Under the pieces are notes generated by a model, which was given only the letters and a program-made list of their open reading frames with translations, made no database searches and was not told the origin of the DNA. Below, one piece after another: positions 62,906 to 64,000 of a stretch of DNA of 64,000 bases. The stretch spans positions 248,001 to 312,000 of the forward strand of contig NZ_JACVAJ010000003.1 of assembly GCF_014851815.1 (NCBI RefSeq). The letters run 5' to 3'. The translations under genes and the position numbers were made by a program. This stretch comes from Pseudoxanthomonas sp. PXM01. GTDB lineage: Bacteria; Pseudomonadota; Gammaproteobacteria; Xanthomonadales; Xanthomonadaceae. The first letter of the stretch is position 1. Each line of letters starts with the position of its first letter.

Positions 62906-63472
62906 ATGAGCCACCTGACCGGAAAACGCGTCGCCATCCTCGCCACCGACGGCTTCGAGCAGTCCGAACTGACCGAGCCGATGCGCGCGTTGAAGGAACA
63001 CGCGGCCGAGGTCGACATCGTCTCCCTGGAAAGCGGCCGCATCCAGGGCTTCAAGCACTTCGACAAGGGCGAACAGGTCGAGGTCGACCACGTCCTGTCC
63101 GACGTCAGCGCGCAGGATTACGACGCGCTGGTCATTCCTGGCGGGCTGTTCAATCCCGATGCCTTGCGCGTCGACGACCAGGCGCTCGCGTTCACCCGCG
63201 GCTTCTTCGAGGCCGGCAAGCCGGTCGGTGCGATCTGCCATGGTCCGTGGGTACTGGCCAACGCCGACGTACTGAAAGGCCGCACCATCACCTCGGTGCC
63301 GAACATCCGCAAGGATCTTGAGAACGCCGGCGCCACCTGGAAGGACGATGAGGTCGTCGTCGACAAGGGACTGGTCACCAGCCGCACGCCGAAGGACCTG
63401 CCTGCCTTCTGCGCGAAGCTGGTGGAAGAAATCGCAGAGGGTAAGCACGGTGGCCAGCGTCGCTCGGCCTGA
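62906..63472 (+). CDS. DJ-1/PfpI-family type 1 glutamine amidotransferase-like protein
   Basis: The 188-residue protein has the PfpI pattern. VAILATDGFEQSELTEPMRAL is the start, with the conserved Glu in FEQSE. YDALVIPGGLFNPD follows, and the nucleophile elbow GAICHGPWVL carries the reactive Cys and His. Such proteins are glyoxalase-III/deglycase-like or stress chaperones; claims of protease activity are weak. The ATG at 62906 follows GGGAG. It is a single gene ending 21 bp before the convergent gene at 63494. Confidence 0.9.
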   Translation: MSHLTGKRVAILATDGFEQSELTEPMRALKEHAAEVDIVSLESGRIQGFKHFDKGEQVEVDHVLSDVSAQDYDALVIPGGLFNPDALRVDDQALAFTRGFFEAGKPVGAICHGPWVLANADVLKGRTITSVPNIRKDLENAGATWKDDEVVVDKGLVTSRTPKDLPAFCAKLVEEIAEGKHGGQRRSA

Positions 63473-63493
63473 TCCGCGCCGACACCGCGGCCG

Positions 63494-63892
63494 TCAGCGC
63501 CGCGGTGCTTCCGGTGTCTCGACGGCCGGCGTGCAGCGGGGCAGCGGCAACGGCCCATACACCTTGGTGGTGCCGGCGAAGCCGCCTTGTTGGATCACGT
63601 AGACCGCACGTGCGCGCTCGTCGATATGCACGAAGTGCGCATAGCCATCCGCGACCTGCCCGGTATCCGATAACGGCCGCTCCTGCGCCAGCATCAGGTC
63701 CTGTGATGGCGCGTCCACCACGGGCCACGGCTGCTGGATGCCGTACGGACTGACGAACGGCTTGAGTCGCATGCGCGCACAGTCGCCGAGGGGATCCGGG
63801 GAGACCTCGAGAAGCGGCACGATATGAAGGAAACGGTTGTCCGCGCCGGACGACAGCGCGAGGGCGAGCAGCACAAGAGACGGCAGAGTCAC
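63494..63892 (-). CDS. Hypothetical exported protein
   Basis: A GTG at 63892, with AAGGA six bases upstream, starts a 132-residue product with a short signal-like segment (LPSLVLLALALSSGAD). The rest (FLHIVPLLEVSPDPLG, CARMRLKPFVSPYG, HFVHIDERARAVYVIQQGG) looks beta-rich, with a final LPLPRCTP. I cannot name a family. The start overlaps the stop of the upstream minus-strand frame (GTGA), so it is probably coupled to it. The frame stays open to 63991, but the upstream codons look like those of another gene out of frame. Confidence 0.5.
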   Translation of the reverse strand: MTLPSLVLLALALSSGADNRFLHIVPLLEVSPDPLGDCARMRLKPFVSPYGIQQPWPVVDAPSQDLMLAQERPLSDTGQVADGYAHFVHIDERARAVYVIQQGGFAGTTKVYGPLPLPRCTPAVETPEAPRR

Positions 63893-64000
63893 GGGCTTTC
63901 CTTCTCGTCGCGCGAGGTCATCGTCACCCTGCCATTCTCGATCTTCCACAGGCCGGCAGAGGTTCCCACGAACATCGGAGTGCGTGCCCACAGGCTCCAG
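63889..64000 (-). CDS. C-terminal end of a gene cut by the window edge
   Basis: On the minus strand a frame open to the window end gives 36 residues, finishing WARTPMFVGTSAGLWKIE, NGRVTMTSRDEKESP and a TGA. The GTSAGLWKIENG stretch resembles a beta-propeller or sensor-domain blade, but this is too short to call. Its stop overlaps the GTG of the gene at 63494-63892 (GTGA), a coupled-gene junction like the many ATGA overlaps in this window. Confidence 0.4.
   Translation of the reverse strand, partial: WSLWARTPMFVGTSAGLWKIENGRVTMTSRDEKESP

Overview
The window is GC-rich, gene-dense chromosomal DNA from a gammaproteobacterium. It most resembles the Xanthomonadaceae/Lysobacteraceae (Xanthomonas, Stenotrophomonas, Pseudoxanthomonas, Lysobacter). 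Support comes from an Ax21-family protein, a complete oleABCD cluster whose OleA closely matches the Xanthomonas type, hemD-hemX-hemY, rhodanese-secB-gpsA, long TonB-dependent receptors with Oar-like N-termini, and short GTGGGAGCGAC-type repeats. I see no rRNA, tRNA, CRISPR array, prophage or intact insertion sequence. The genus is an inference.

Layout. 0-7.7 kb: housekeeping and envelope genes (end of a probable acyltransferase, a YheT-type hydrolase, a TPR protein with a sulfotransferase-like C-terminus, a PEBP protein, an RDD protein, a GT-C-like membrane protein, a META/DUF4377 lipoprotein, uppP). 7.7-14.1 kb: a nitrogen-control block, glnA, glnK, amtB, ntrB, ntrC. It has a near-perfect sigma-54 promoter and two phased NtrC-like sites before glnA, an NtrC palindrome touching the ntrB start codon, and a weaker NtrC-like site before glnK. 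14.2-27.4 kb: sodC, a thiolase, gamma-glutamyltransferase, a DUF4349 lipoprotein, hemD-hemX-hemY, a YiiD-type thioesterase, rhodanese-secB-gpsA and an Ax21-family gene. A stand-alone DUF4096 (IS5-type N-terminal) protein follows at 27.7 kb.

28.3-46.3 kb is the most interesting part. Twelve genes in three transcription units look dedicated to harvesting and catabolising peptidoglycan stem peptides. They are a dicarboxylate symporter, a YkuD protein, an RpiR-type regulator, an L-Ala-D/L-Glu epimerase and an NlpC/P60 endopeptidase on the minus strand. On the plus strand are a transglutaminase-like protein, a TonB receptor and a lipoprotein amidase, then a second TonB receptor, a class-C-type serine hydrolase, a VanX-type D-Ala-D-Ala dipeptidase and a DadA-type dehydrogenase. 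The two receptor promoters share an 18-bp AT-rich box (CAAGAATAAWTTATTGAC) fused to the -35 element, each with a second related box exactly 31 bp upstream. The locus may be a TonB-dependent muropeptide-uptake regulon. The regulator's SIS domain lacks the usual sugar-phosphate residues, so its ligand may be a peptide.

46.3-52 kb: trmL, a small periplasmic protein with three internal repeats, an SDR, an M16 peptidase and a DUF4156 lipoprotein. 52.1-58.9 kb: the long-chain olefin cluster oleA, oleB, oleC, oleD. An intrinsic terminator lies between oleA and oleB, an opposing YkgJ-type gene and a MITE-like repeat sit between oleB and oleC, and a GT-B-like glycosyltransferase gene is translationally coupled between oleC and oleD. 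59-64 kb: a DUF1328 membrane protein, ubiJ-ubiB, small hypotheticals, a PfpI/DJ-1 protein and a gene cut by the window end.

All domain calls come from reading motifs by eye. No database search was run.
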